A DNA stretch of 64,000 nucleotides from Allacma fusca (taxonomy: Eukaryota > Arthropoda > Collembola > Symphypleona > Sminthuridae): NCBI GenBank assembly GCA_947179485.1, contig OX359250.1, positions 31,196,654 through 31,260,653 of the forward strand, written 5' to 3'. This document shows positions 48,501-59,475 of this stretch, in pieces (the stretch's first letter is position 1; each line of letters starts with the position of its first letter). Made by a program: the position numbers and the translations under genes. The notes below the pieces were generated by a model. It made no database searches and was not told the DNA's origin. It was given only the letters and a program-made list of their open reading frames with translations.

Positions 48501-51204
48501 AACCTATAGTAATATAATGTGTGGGGGATTGAAACAGTTCTACTAAATACATATACCAAGAATATATAATTATTACAGATAGTTGATACAAAAGAAAAAA
48601 AAATTAATTCTGCTCATTCACTCCGCTTCCGGCTTGATTGTATTATCTGTTAACTTGTATGGATAACTATGACCTCAAAAGTAGTTCTAATGATGATATT
48701 TTGTCCCTCGAAATTTTTCGATCGAAAAAAAAATGTAAAGTATGAGTTGTTCTAGATCCAAGAGTTTTGTTCATTGCATGATGGGAATATTTTTATTTTG
48801 GATCTCTGTACATGAAATAAAAACTCCTGTACACACACTAGTCTCTATCTTGCGTCCATGATTGGAATGAAGAGAAGGAAAAGCTGCAGTGACAAAAGTA
48901 AAGAAGGCGAAAACAGTGAAAAAATATTTATACGAAAGAAAAATAGGGAGAAAAAAAAACGTAATTATCTATAATAATATAGTTGAAATAAGACATATAT
49001 AGTGCTGAAAGAAAATGATATCACCGACCACATGAAACGTTGCATTAAAAGTATGAACTTTGTGTTTTTCACTATATTATACATACTACTATCTTGATTA
49101 AGTTTACTTTGTCAATAATAAATAAATACAATGTTTGTGCAAGATGTTGATAACAACATGGAAAAAAGTTTTTCCTTGTATCTGCTTTTGTCCTTATTTT
49201 CTATTTCCATGATTACTGCCCTTGCTAATGAGTTTACAAACATTTAGAGAGCTACAGGAATTGACGGCTGGGTATAAAACAATGTTTATAGGGTCCCAGC
49301 TCATTTACTAGCTTCAAGGAAATGTTAGGAAATAAAATTCACGGAAAAGCTTAAAGAACCTCTAATGACGGAATGAAAAAAAAACGTAAGAACACTCCCA
49401 CCATGTTCACAAATCCTATTATAATGATACAAGGTTACGAACTTCTCAAATGTATAACAAATGAAGCAGATGAAGCTAATGTTGTTGAGATTAATATCTA
49501 TGACGAAAGGATGTGTAGGAGGTGGACTGTATAAAGTTAACACACACGATGTAATAAAAAGCGAGATATTTTTCAGAGGGAGGAAACAATGAATTAATTA
49601 TATGGGGACCAAAAGAGGAACTAAAGAGTACGTCACTATTGCTTTTTTATTTCATCATAATAATTAATAAGTATGTATGCACAGGTTTATGTATCATTAT
49701 TATTATTAAGTTATACAGACACGACCAGAATGAGCATTATGATGGATTATTCTAAATATTATATACCTATTAATATTATACTTTTTGTCAATAAACATCA
49801 ATATATATCATTATATACTAATATACACGTTTGACACAAGAGCAACAATAATTGGTTTTAAATACTTTTCACTTCGCCAAGTTAAAACTGGAATAAAACC
49901 GAGTAGTTTCCTACTATATGACATAACAAGGAATGTAGTGGACACTGCGTTCAAAAAGTAAGAATGCACTTTTTTTTAGCTGTAAATTAGAATAATTGTA
50001 TGCAATTCAATTACATATGCTCTAAAAACTCACGTGCACAACACAGAGATGGTCTCATATAATTTTTGATCGCTTCTCTCTCGGCTCGAATCACTCTTTT
50101 AAAATTACTACACAGTAATAATTATAATACTTTTAGATCTTTCTCGTGTGTTCATAATTCTCTCGTATTCACATATTCTTCTCCTGACAACATGCTTGAG
50201 AGTCCGGACTCATCCACAGCATTATATGTTGTATCTATAGTGTAATAATTTTATATGTAGATATTTATTTCTAAAACTATATCTAGACAGATTTTTCGTT
50301 TTCTCTTATGTGATCCTTTAATTTCTTGTTTCAATTATTTTTTCTCGGTTGTTTAATAAATCCTCTCATCTAAGGTACTGATAAAATGTAGCACTCATCA
50401 TGTATGTAGTCAGTTAAATAGTAACATTGTTTTTGTATTTCCCAATGTTGTTTTCAGTCTCACAGAGACTCAACAAAGGGGATAGCGACAGAGAGATTAG
50501 GTCATAATTCTGAGAGAAAGCCTTTTAGTATTGAATTTTGTTTCATTTTTTTTTCATATTGAAGAACAAGTTTTACGAAGGAATAAATATCAACATTATT
50601 ATAATCAGTAGTAGTATTAATCTACGCTAAAGTTTTGAGCAAGAGAGATACTTCCCAGAAATACATCTCTCAAGCAACTTTCTTGTTTAGAAAAATGCCT
50701 AAAATCTAACCAATATTTTTAAGTATTTAGTGTGTAGTGTATGTACGTAGGATGTGTTATTTCCCTTTCGATAACAAGTAAGTAGTTGTTATGTGGTTTA
50801 AGTACTTATTTCATTAAGTAGTACATTGCTGAAGGTTCCATACGTTCATCTAATAATTACAATAAGTAACTTTTATAATATTGTTTTTTTGTAAGTAGTG
50901 TAGTGTGTATTTTTGCAATATCGTAGGTAATGTTTTGCTTTTTTAAGTTTGAGGAGGGGTTTAAGTTGTATACATACACGTTCTCATTTCGTTTACTTCT
51001 CTAGCCTCTAGTTATAGTAACAGTAGCAGTAATAATTTCTGATTAGTTTTAAACGTTCAAATAGTGCAGCTTCATTCATAGCCAGACGATTTACAAGAGA
51101 CGCAACTGAAAATGAGTGTTTCTTTAAATACTGGTAACAATAGGTAACAACAACTTGAGTTTCATTTCCGCAACATTTTTGATTGCTAAGGTGAGTTGCA
51201 TTAA
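48501..51204. other. Convergent intergenic region
   Basis: 2.7 kb of the most AT-rich DNA in the window, between the stop codons of the GPR158-like gene (plus) and KCC (minus). It must hold both 3' untranslated regions; many AATAAA/TTTATT motifs are present (for example TTTATT at 50264-50269 for the minus gene). No RNA gene was recognised. Confidence 0.7.
48816..48821 (+). terminator. Candidate poly(A) signal of the GPR158-like gene
   Basis: AATAAA 316 bp after the TGA at 48498-48500, followed by a T/G-containing stretch. Several other AATAAA motifs follow in this AT-rich tract, so the functional one is uncertain. Confidence 0.35.
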
Positions 51205-51296
51205 CTATGAGTATATTGTTATGACTTCTCGGCCACCTCCACGAACCATCAGCACACGGTCCAAGCCTTCTGTTAACACCTCCAAAAACTCCATGT
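51205..51296 (-). CDS. kcc: KCC exon o: C-terminus and stop
   Basis: Acceptor CTTGCAG. Encodes [20 protein letters not shown] and ends [10 protein letters not shown] then TAG (complement of 51205-51207). The IYS terminus is the family norm, so the C-terminus is complete. Confidence 0.95.
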
Positions 51297-54200
51297 CTGC
51301 AAGATTTCCCCAAATTAAATCATTAATATCACTCATCTAGCAATTAAAGTCAACGATAAAAGTAATAATCAAATTAAAAACTATATTAAAATTTAGCTTC
51401 CACTAAGCAAGCACCAACTGGCTTAATTTCAGTCAGCAAAATTATAATATGTGAAGTTATATATGTGAGTCTTCCAATAATTTACTCACAGTTGGCTTCA
51501 TACTCGGGTGCAATAGACTTAGGTGGTGAGGGCAGATTAATGATAACCAGTTTGGCGTCATGAGATTTTGTTACTATCACTTCGTTCAGCTTCACAGCTG
51601 TGTGCATCCGTCGAACGTTGTCTTGATCTCTGTAAAATTATCAATATTTAAATAACATTTTATTCCCTTCGTTCCAACGCCAAAAGGCATTAGTTATTGT
51701 TTCTCCCGCGATCATTATATGTACAAAATGTAAAGTATCCGCGCTGATTCAAGACATCATCCATCCATAAAACCTCTTGAACATAAAAAAAGAACGGAGG
51801 CGTACGTTTTAAAACAAAAAATCAAGTACGTCATGGTTCAAGCTTGTTCAAAGATTTTTTTTACGACAGCATTTAAAAAATTCACACGCAGAAGGAGGAG
51901 CAGGAGGCGGTGGAGGAGGACACGTGGAAGAAAAATTATACTCACGGTTTAATGTCCAGTAATTTCTTCATGTTCTCCTTTTTGTCAGGAGTAGAGCTCA
52001 CGGACGTCTGCGACTTGTCTTTATTGCCACTAGAATATGTAGCGGAGTCATCTTCATCTTCGTCATCACTGACACCATCAGCAGGAGGAACTCCTGATAT
52101 TCACCAAAAAGAAACAAAGCTTAGTTCATACTTAAACTTTACTACGTCGAGCTCACAATAAGGCACAGAAATAACTTTTTTCCGAACCTACAGCATACAA
52201 TTTTTGTAATGGTTCGTAACAAACCTTAACATCATTTACATTTCTAGTGTAAGCCAAATAATAAAATCCCCTCTGCCATTTTATTACAAAAAATTAAATA
52301 AAATTGAAAACATGTTTCATTTTATACAGACATTTTATATTCAGAGCAGCAGAATCCACTAAAAACCAGCAATTTTGGCTCAAAAGTGTCGGTCTTAAAA
52401 TGTCTAGCTTACAAAATCCCTTTAAATCATGCATTAAATTAGCCAAACAGTGTTTTTAAATTTGCCTTTTACATACAAACTTTACACAAAAAGCCTTAAA
52501 ACAGGGCACAATTTCAGAACGGTGCTTCCATACCTTCATCTGTTGTTCCAGTTTCCTCATCTTCCATCTTGAACCGAACTTTGGATGGTGGTCGAACCTC
52601 CACATGGTGACTATCCACGATGGCTTGTACCTAGATTATGCCATCCATTTAATTAGCACAGTATCATAATAGTATTATCCATTCTGGGAGAGTTCGTTAG
52701 ATGCATAAATACAAAAGCAACTTGCAAAAATCAATCGATCAGGCAGCATTAGATAAAAGGAACCATGCTTTTTTTTAGGGTAAACCAGTTGGAGGGGTAA
52801 AATAGGAAAGGTTTTCAAAAAAAAATCGCATAAAAATAACTACACATTTCATGTTATACTTGGAACCAGAACAGCAAAGGGATGAACGACTCTATGTTTC
52901 TAGGGTACAACTACTAAGCGTAAATCATAATCCTGGATGAAAAAAGGAGGAATAAAATGTATAGTACTTGAGAGTCTCATAAATCAAAGCAAGCTTTTTA
53001 GAACACTCGTAAACAGAAAAGGAAGAAAAAATAATAGCAACCAGAGGCAGTTTTTCTTCCACGTTCCCTTCAGTTTCAACGAGAGCCTCCACCTTCAGTT
53101 AGGCCAGAGCAGAATAGTGGAGTTTAATATTTTCCAAAGGTTTCAGCATCAGCCAGAGTTCAACATAGTAGAGCACCAATGAGCCAGCAGAGCACCAGAG
53201 CGTACCAAACAATACAATACAAGCATCGAAATTATTTTTGCACAACAGCTAAAATGCCCCACCGTGATAGATAATTACTTCTCTAGCTTTCACCGAACTA
53301 TAAATTGTTAACCCCCGAAAAAAAAACCCCATGAACATGTCTGTAGACCCAAGAGCCAGAAGAATATTGGCCTAACAAATTAAATTTACAGAAGAAAGAG
53401 GAAAAAGTTGGGGAAATTTGTTCCCAAGATTAATTAGACTTAACTAACTAAAAAATTCATGATACATGTGAGACTGGGCTAAAGGGAGATTGTCAGTAGT
53501 AATAAGAATTTGTTTAGTAAGAGTTTCAAGTTATATAAAATTGCAATGTGTAGTTAGTCATGTAGTAGAAGAGTGTTCTGTGTGGTTAGTTAGTATATAT
53601 AAAATGGTTTGTAACTGGAGAAAGTAGACAGTGATAGTAACTTTAGTAGAAGACGTAAAAAGTAAAGAAATCATAAAAGTTTCGGTAGTCTTGAGAATTT
53701 GCTCGAGGCAATGTGCACAACCAACCCCTCCATCTTCCTCCTCACTCACCATTGATCTCCGTCGCTTCTTATTTAGGTTGAGTTCCTTAAGCATCTGGTT
53801 ACGTTGCTCCATGAGAAGAGTTCGCTCGTAAGTGTACGCCGAAATATCAGAGTTCATCTGGAAGACAGCAATTAATTGAGATCAATTAAAGGCACGTCAA
53901 GAAATTTGCCCTCTGGAACATTCCAGTGAGGAGAGAGTTTTCAAATAGAATTACGTATGGGATTTTCACGACTATCTCATCAGAGGATCTGCGATGAGGT
54001 AACGTGTAGACACAACGGGGTTCTTGTAACTCTTCACAAACAACTCTGAGTCAAGTTGGAGTTGTTCGGGAAGAGGAAACAAGGTACTGAAATACAAGAC
54101 TACTTCATTCCACACATCATGTCGTCAGTTAAGAAGCAATAATGAGTATCTGCAAGTACTATTTCTTGCAAAAAAAAATTCTGCTTTGAAAACTTTCACT

Positions 54201-57200
54201 TTTCACCCTAATGCAGTTTCTTTTTCTGATATTCAAAGATTCTCGAGATATTCATTTTTATTCCTTGACGATTCTGCAGACATTAGTTTTTGGCATATCA
54301 TAAAATTTGCAGATATTCGATTTTGCTCCTTAGCACATGATGCATTAAACAGACTGATTGTACCATTTCAACGACTTCAACTTCAGCATCAATTCGGAGC
54401 GCGTATAAGAAGCTTTTCAAGTCCTTCTTCATTTGGATCGAATTATCTTCCATTTGAGCGACAGTGAAGATACGCATCTTGCAGCTTTTCCATGTCCGAT
54501 GTTGCTTCAAAAGGAATGGCAGCAGCATCAACAGTCCACCATCATGAACAATCCACCTGTGAAGTAAATGTATTGAACATGACGTGCATTAGTTATATTC
54601 ATTCCACTCCCCCCACCAATCATTTTCCTATCCACACTCTCCATCCCGAATGTTAAGTGAAGGTTCTGTCAGAGCCCAGCGTACACTAAAATACTTTTTT
54701 TTTACAACTAAATAGAAAACGGAACCTTCACGAGTCTTGAAACCTCACTTATTCTCAGGAGAGCAAGTGAGGAATGGAATTTTGGACGGATGCAACCACA
54801 AAGGAGTACTTACCAAATGTCGATGCTGCCTGACACTCGATCAACCGAGTCGGGGAAAAATTGAGTTCCTTTTGGAACCAACAGGGCCATTTTTGCTGCT
54901 GAAACTGCTCGGAGAGCTCGCAAGAATGTCCTTTCATCCGCCTTCTGACGCCATCCACTAGGCCAACCCAACATTACAGTATTGGGTTTCAATCCACCCA
55001 ACCCCGTCGTCTGGATTCTGTGTAATGGATAGAACAGTAAAAAAAAGTGAAACACGTCTGACGAAAGCAAATTTTTTTGCAGGGGAGTTCAAACACTTCC
55101 AAAACAATGATTAGTTACGAGAAAGAACGTACAATGATGTAATTCCGATGGAGACATCGGGAGAAACAAGAACATCGCAAAATCCCTTGACTCTTTCTTC
55201 ATCAATGAACTTGCGAAGTGCCTGCTTGGCTGCCGCTGCCTCCCCAACTTTCTTCTGGAATTCGCCTTCCAGGACTGACACACAAACCGTGAGTCCTTTA
55301 CCAGCCTTTAACTGAGCTGCAAGTGAGAACAACTTTTTATGTTTCGGCGTGAGGTCTTCGTTGAGTTTTACGAGGATCAATATTTGTGGTCGCCAATTTT
55401 TGGTGTGCGGTGGGCCTTCTTCGAGCCTTAGCAGAGAGAAACGTGCTGCGGATAGAGCCACACCTCGAATCCCATCTCCCCATTCCTTCTCAGCCCTGAA
55501 TATCAAATGATAAATAGGATTAGTCCTCTGCACAATTTTTCCGACATAAGTATACACAGAAACGTTATTGGATTATTATTATTTTTATTTGCTCTTTTGA
55601 TGCGTCCACATAGACCTTGCTCAATTCAATCTCCCATCATCAATCTTACCCCCGATATTCAATGTATTTGTAGATACATCCAGCGATGCCCATGGCAAGA
55701 AGCGCGTAGTACCATGAAGTCATGAACATAACGGTGATACAGAGCGACAGACCAATGAAAGATAAGGTCCAGTGATAGTATCGAAATCGAGGACGCCAGT
55801 TTGGAGTGCGTAGTAGAGTTTGGAGAGCACAAGCCAAGTTGACGAACCCGTAGCACATAAGGAAGAACATAGAGAGCAAGGGAGCCAAGTAATCAACGTT
55901 TCCCAATAACACGCCACATTCGCATATACCTACACAAACAAGAACCCAATTATTTACATGGAACCAATTAGACTCCATCATCACTCTCCCATGAACATCT
56001 GACGGATTCGTACACTGACTGCACGGTCTGTGTCACAACAACTAGCCATCCCATAAATAGAGTCAATCATCTCGAAAGTCAATATCGTGAATCCATTATT
56101 AAATAAATCCGAAAGAACAAATGGATTACAGAGAGTTACGAGTGCTTACAAAGGGTTAGAATGAGTGCTCTTGTGGGTTCCCCTCGCGATGACGAGACTC
56201 GGAAAGGTTGCAGAACAGGGATTATGTCATCCCGAGCAATCGCTTGAAGAAGTCTCGGAGCACCAGTCAGACTCTGAAGCCCAGCACCAATCGTCGAGAG
56301 GAAAGACCCAATTAAAATGACCCACTCATTCGGCCATGCAATATTGGCTACCACCAAGCGACCACCGATACTTTGACCAAACCTAGAAACGCACAAACAT
56401 TTCATTCAATAAAAAATCCGGACCCCGCCCGGAGGCCACTTTAAAAATGTTTCTTTGGCAAAGCTAAGCCAAAATCAATTTTTTCCACAAAATCAAACAA
56501 CATACTTGTCTCGCAAGAGGAGGTTATCCACGCTGCCGGCAAATAGTAGAACACATGACAAGTACACAGTGGAAGTAGTCAGGATGGCGCCGATAGTTCC
56601 GATGGGAATGGACTTCTGGGCGTCAGCCAAGTCCCCAGATCGATTTGAGCCAGCCATTATCCCTACAGAAAAGTAATGGGTCCCAATCTTTTCATTAGCA
56701 CGACTTCAACCCCAAGTGGACGATTTGCAACTTAGTCCCAAAAATACACAAGTGTCCAAGAATCGTCCGGGATTAAGATAAATGTGACACTCACCTGTGA
56801 CGGATGGGAAGAAGATACCAACCAGAATCGTAAAAGTTGTGGTGATGTCAATTATTACTTGATTGTAGAACTCCTTTTCCGATGTCCCATTCACATTCGT
56901 ATGTGAGGCAGGCGTTACATCCTCGTCCAAGAAAGTCTTCGACAATATTTGATCCTATTTTCAGAGTCAATGGAAAAGTCGGGCTTTAGTACCAATTTTA
57001 ACCGTCCATCAAATTCAATATGCTTTACGCTACCATTACTCCCACTCGAGCAAAAAAATATTATCTTTATCCCATTTCAACCTCCAATAGAAAAAAACCC
57101 ATCTAATATTGGATCTAGCACCCAGCAAAGAGCTGTGTTCGGGCCAAGTAATTTAAAGATCCGAATCTGAATTTGGCTCTGATCTCAATTTTCATTTTTA

Positions 57201-59222
57201 AAACATCGTGGGTCAAAATTGGATGTCTGGTCTGCGAAATAAATCACTTGAACTTTTTAGGTTACGGTTTTCAAGTAATAATTCAAGTTTCAAATTTGTT
57301 TCAATATTTGAACTTCTGCCCGCATTCTGGCCTGAGGTCAAGTAAATTGTAGGGGGTATTTAAAAAGAGTTGTGCTAGCCATGAAACTGTAAATGAGCAC
57401 CCTGACTATCTTACATCTACCAGCGCTCACTCGAACTTCAAAATGTCACTTACTTTCGCTTATTTTATGCTTGACCTAAATACGAGAAAATAGGGCTGAT
57501 GAAACGTGACCTAAATTCGGCCCAAACTAGAAAGCTTCCCGAAATTTGAACTAGTTTATAAAGCTTCGCTAAATCTGAGCTGACTATTCAGCGCCCCTAC
57601 AATTGTTCTGACCTGAAACTTGATCCAGCCGAGTTTTAACTCGAACATGCTGGAAGACTGTCAAACATTACAAAAACAAAAGTCTAACCCTGATTAAAAT
57701 TTTACTAGAAAGACTCACTTGTTCCATGAATGACGGTCTCAGGTTATCGAAGAAAACTCCAGATGATAGTCCCTTAATGCCTTTCACATACTTTGGCTCG
57801 TGTTTATTAAAGTACTCATCACAAGTCGGTCCATCAAATTCATTCTTCGGCTTGCAGAACTCGTTATGCATGGCGGATCCTTTCTCCTTAGTACAATTTC
57901 CAGAGCCGTCCATTTGAAGTAGTCGATTTCCAAGAACACACATACTGTGAGTGAAACATAAAAAAGAAACAGAATTGCAATTTGAATAAAAAATGAGTCA
58001 CAAAATATCAAATCAACTTGCAAAAAAACAAAAGTTTTCCTCCTTCCAAAACTTCTTAAACTTACTCCTGATCTTTGTAAAAAGAAAGCCTTCCAGCGAA
58101 AGGAAAAACTCACAGGGGTCTCGAAGGAACCGTACGAGTTCCAGGAAAAGTATAAATTACAACCAAGTACAAAACTACTCCAAGATGCTCACTTCAATTT
58201 GTCGTTTCCGTTGAAATTGACAAAGATGCCGATGTAAACAGCCAGGATCGAGAAGATGACACAAGCAAGAGCAACAGCTGCAAACTTGTTCACAAACTTG
58301 ACTCCAATATAGACGACCAAGCCGATGATGACGAGGAGGCAGGAGCCGAAGGCCCTGTAGTTGTTGTACATGTTCTCGGGTATCTTCGTATCCCCAAATA
58401 TGGACAACGAAGGAGCCATGTAAGTCTATTCAAAATAAAACCATTCATTGGAAAAACATCCCAACGTTGAAATTCATAATACATCCCTCCATCCATAATA
58501 CATACGTTATTTTAAAAACTAAGGGGAGAAAGTCCTAACTTTCCTAACAGAGCCAACGCTAGACAAAAAAAGACAACCCATGTACTGGAACCACAACAAC
58601 ATTAACAGTAAACAAATCCCATACATACATTAATAGGCCCATGATATATGTTTAATGGAATACATAAATAACGAAACAAGATGAAAAGGAAGGGACAGCG
58701 ACCAAAGTCGACCATGCATAATTTCCCACCCCACTGAACCATCATTCTCGAAAAAATAACTCAAATCAGAAAAGGCAATAGATATTTCATCTTTGACGCG
58801 GCTCCCCTGTTTACAGCGCATCCAAAGTACAAGTTTAGAGTCCCTATTTGACAAATCGCTGTGGGACGTGAGGGCCACAAACTTATAAATAAAACGGAGA
58901 TAAAATTACAACGGAGAGGAGAGAACCGGAGAGAGAGAGTTGGATGGAGAACAAAGGCAACCCTCCGGTTTCGCTTCCTTTATGGAATCAAGGAAATAAA
59001 GGGAAAGGCACACAATATTTCTGAGGTTCAGCTTACGATCAGAATCTCAATGGCACCAACGATGTACATGGCGGCCGCCAGAGTTGTTCCGATGTAGAAT
59101 AGAATTCCCACAGCTCCTCCGAATTCGGGACCCAGAGACCTGGAGATCATAAAATACGACCCTCCGCCCGGAACCACACCGTTTGTTGCAATTGCACTCA
59201 TCGAGATCGCCGTGAGCATTGT
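51205..59222 (-). CDS. kcc: K-Cl cotransporter (SLC12/KCC family), 15 exons, 5' partial
   Basis: Electroneutral potassium-chloride symporter of the plasma membrane; the family extrudes Cl- and controls cell volume and inhibitory signalling. Fifteen minus-strand exons join in consistent phase to 2,820 nt, i.e. 939 residues plus a TAG stop. In order: membrane core starting [16 protein letters not shown] (TM2-3), TM4-5, a large extracellular loop with four Cys, TM6 ([12 protein letters not shown]), TM7-12 including [18 protein letters not shown], then a long cytosolic C-terminus with [43 protein letters not shown] and the family terminus GREVITIYS. The regulatory threonine context [12 protein letters not shown] is present. 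KCCs are about 1,050-1,150 residues, so the N-terminus and TM1 (about 100-200 residues) are missing; no such exon was found in 59223-64000, so it should lie beyond the window. No frameshift or internal stop was seen. Family assignment is near certain; the exact paralogue is not resolvable, since most invertebrates carry one KCC. Confidence 0.95.
51490..51629 (-). CDS. kcc: KCC exon n: regulatory threonine segment
   Basis: Acceptor TTTTACAG, donor GTGAGT. Encodes [19 protein letters not shown], then [15 protein letters not shown]. The Thr in HTAVKLNEV matches the C-terminal site that WNK-SPAK/OSR1 signalling phosphorylates to inhibit vertebrate KCCs (family knowledge). Confidence 0.94.
51946..52093 (-). 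CDS. kcc: KCC exon m: acidic/serine-rich linker
   Basis: Acceptor AATATCAG, donor GTGAGT. Encodes [20 protein letters not shown], a Ser-rich stretch and [13 protein letters not shown]. Low-complexity regulatory linker, expected to be disordered. Both phases fit the neighbours. Confidence 0.87.
52534..52630 (-). CDS. kcc: KCC exon l: variable linker
   Basis: Acceptor ATAATCTAG, donor GTATGG. Encodes [20 protein letters not shown] followed by an acidic stretch. VQ-IVD and SKVRF agree with my recollection of insect KCC tails rather than vertebrate ones, so this is the arthropod-type linker. Too short to appear as an isolated ORF; phases agree with both neighbours. Confidence 0.85.
52631..53749 (-). 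other. KCC intron between exons k and l
   Basis: 1.1 kb, the longest internal KCC intron seen. Poly(T)- and poly(A)-rich, with a CAGCAG/CCAGAG-rich patch near 53140-53210. No exon recognised, although the KCC linker region is where alternative exons occur in other animals. Confidence 0.7.
53750..53857 (-). CDS. kcc: KCC exon k: cytosolic domain, part 4
   Basis: 36 codons, acceptor CTTCCAG, donor GTGAGT. Encodes [20 protein letters not shown] and a basic stretch NKKRRRSM at its end. Confidence 0.93.
54165..54345 (+). repeat. Degenerate tandem repeat in a KCC intron, same family
   Basis: Units around TTTTTGGCATATCATAAAA, GCAGATATTCGATTTTGCTC and CTTAGCACATG, also ATTCTGCAGACATTAG. Falls in the intron between KCC exons j and k, and runs into exon j at 54364. 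Confidence 0.55.
54364..54556 (-). CDS. kcc: KCC exon j: cytosolic domain, part 3
   Basis: Acceptor TTCACAG, donor GTACAA. Encodes [20 protein letters not shown], then [20 protein letters not shown] and the acidic EAEVEVVEM-type end. Confidence 0.95.
54814..55017 (-). CDS. kcc: KCC exon i: cytosolic domain, part 2
   Basis: Acceptor TTACACAG, donor GTAAGT. Contains [36 protein letters not shown] and SGSIDIW; a Trp codon is split across the next intron. Confidence 0.95.
55133..55495 (-). CDS. kcc: KCC exon h: cytosolic C-terminal domain, part 1
   Basis: Acceptor GATATTCAG, donor GTACGT; largest exon, 363 nt. Starts [12 protein letters not shown] and contains [34 protein letters not shown] and [13 protein letters not shown]. 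Confidence 0.95.
55650..55929 (-). CDS. kcc: KCC exon g: TM9-TM12
   Basis: Acceptor TTTGTGTAG, donor GTAAGA. Contains [34 protein letters not shown], two hydrophobic spans ([31 protein letters not shown]) and KYIEYRG, the last membrane helices and the junction with the cytosolic tail. Confidence 0.96.
56150..56382 (-). CDS. kcc: KCC exon f: TM8 region and re-entrant segment
   Basis: Acceptor TTTCTAG, donor GTAAGC. Contains [36 protein letters not shown] and [11 protein letters not shown], all at expected KCC positions. Confidence 0.95.
56506..56662 (-). CDS. kcc: KCC exon e: TM6-TM7
   Basis: Acceptor TCTGTAG, donor GTATGT. Encodes [20 protein letters not shown], then a hydrophobic span ([19 protein letters not shown]) and RDK. 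This SLC12 motif forms part of the ion-binding core. Much of this frame is too short to stand out as a simple ORF; it was read by joining phases with its neighbours. Confidence 0.93.
56795..56954 (-). CDS. kcc: KCC exon d: end of loop and TM6
   Basis: Acceptor AAAATAG, donor GTGAGT. Starts DQILSKTF and includes a sequon NGT. Ends in the invariant TM6 segment [14 protein letters not shown], with the last Gly codon split in phase 1. Confidence 0.94.
57165..57620. repeat. Highly diverged repeat in a KCC intron
   Basis: Recurrent GACCTAAATTCGG / CCCGAAATTTGAACT / CTGACCTGAAACTTGA type phrases across the intron between KCC exons c and d; too diverged for a firm unit length. Confidence 0.4.
57719..57944 (-). 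CDS. kcc: KCC exon c: large extracellular loop
   Basis: Acceptor CTCACAG, donor GTGAGT; 75 codons after one base completing a split Asn codon. Starts MCVLGNR (vertebrate KCCs have CMLGNR). Four cysteines (MCVLG, GNCTK, EFCKP, PTCDEYF) match the disulfide-bearing TM5-TM6 loop diagnostic of KCCs versus NKCCs. NCT is a potential N-glycosylation sequon. Confidence 0.93.
58193..58425 (-). CDS. kcc: KCC exon b: TM4-TM5
   Basis: Acceptor AATAG, donor GTGAGC; ends with two bases of a split codon. Starts [13 protein letters not shown] and carries two hydrophobic spans around [17 protein letters not shown] and [15 protein letters not shown], with the family motif [17 protein letters not shown]. Confidence 0.95.
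59037..59222 (-). CDS. kcc: KCC exon a: TM2-TM3
   Basis: 62 codons, phase 0 at both ends; preceded by TTTACAG and followed by GTAAGC. Encodes [16 protein letters not shown], then [20 protein letters not shown] and an FYIGTT segment holding the membrane tyrosine conserved in KCCs, and ends GAIEILI. First coding exon seen; the upstream exon is outside the window. Confidence 0.95.
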
Positions 59223-59269
59223 CTGTAAATGAAAACCAGAACAAAACTATCAGAGACTCTGCGTCTTCC

Positions 59270-59475
59270 CCCACATATTTGTTCACATCAAAAACATTCC
59301 GATTCATATGAAAAAACATCGTTTCGCAATAAAACATTGCGTTTTGAGTTTTAAAAAACTTTGGCTCATATAAAAGCATGAAGTTGCTACCAACTTTTGT
59401 TAATCCGTGTATAAAAGACTCAGTTCATACTCAAATTACAAATTCATATAAAAACACTCATTTGATACCAAATCG
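59270..59475 (+). repeat. Degenerate repeat with TTCATATAAAAACA core
   Basis: Copies of TTCATATGAAAAAACA, GCTCATATAAAAGCA, TTCATACTCAAATTACA and TTCATATAAAAACACTC spaced about 30-55 bp, just upstream of KCC exon a. Confidence 0.6.
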
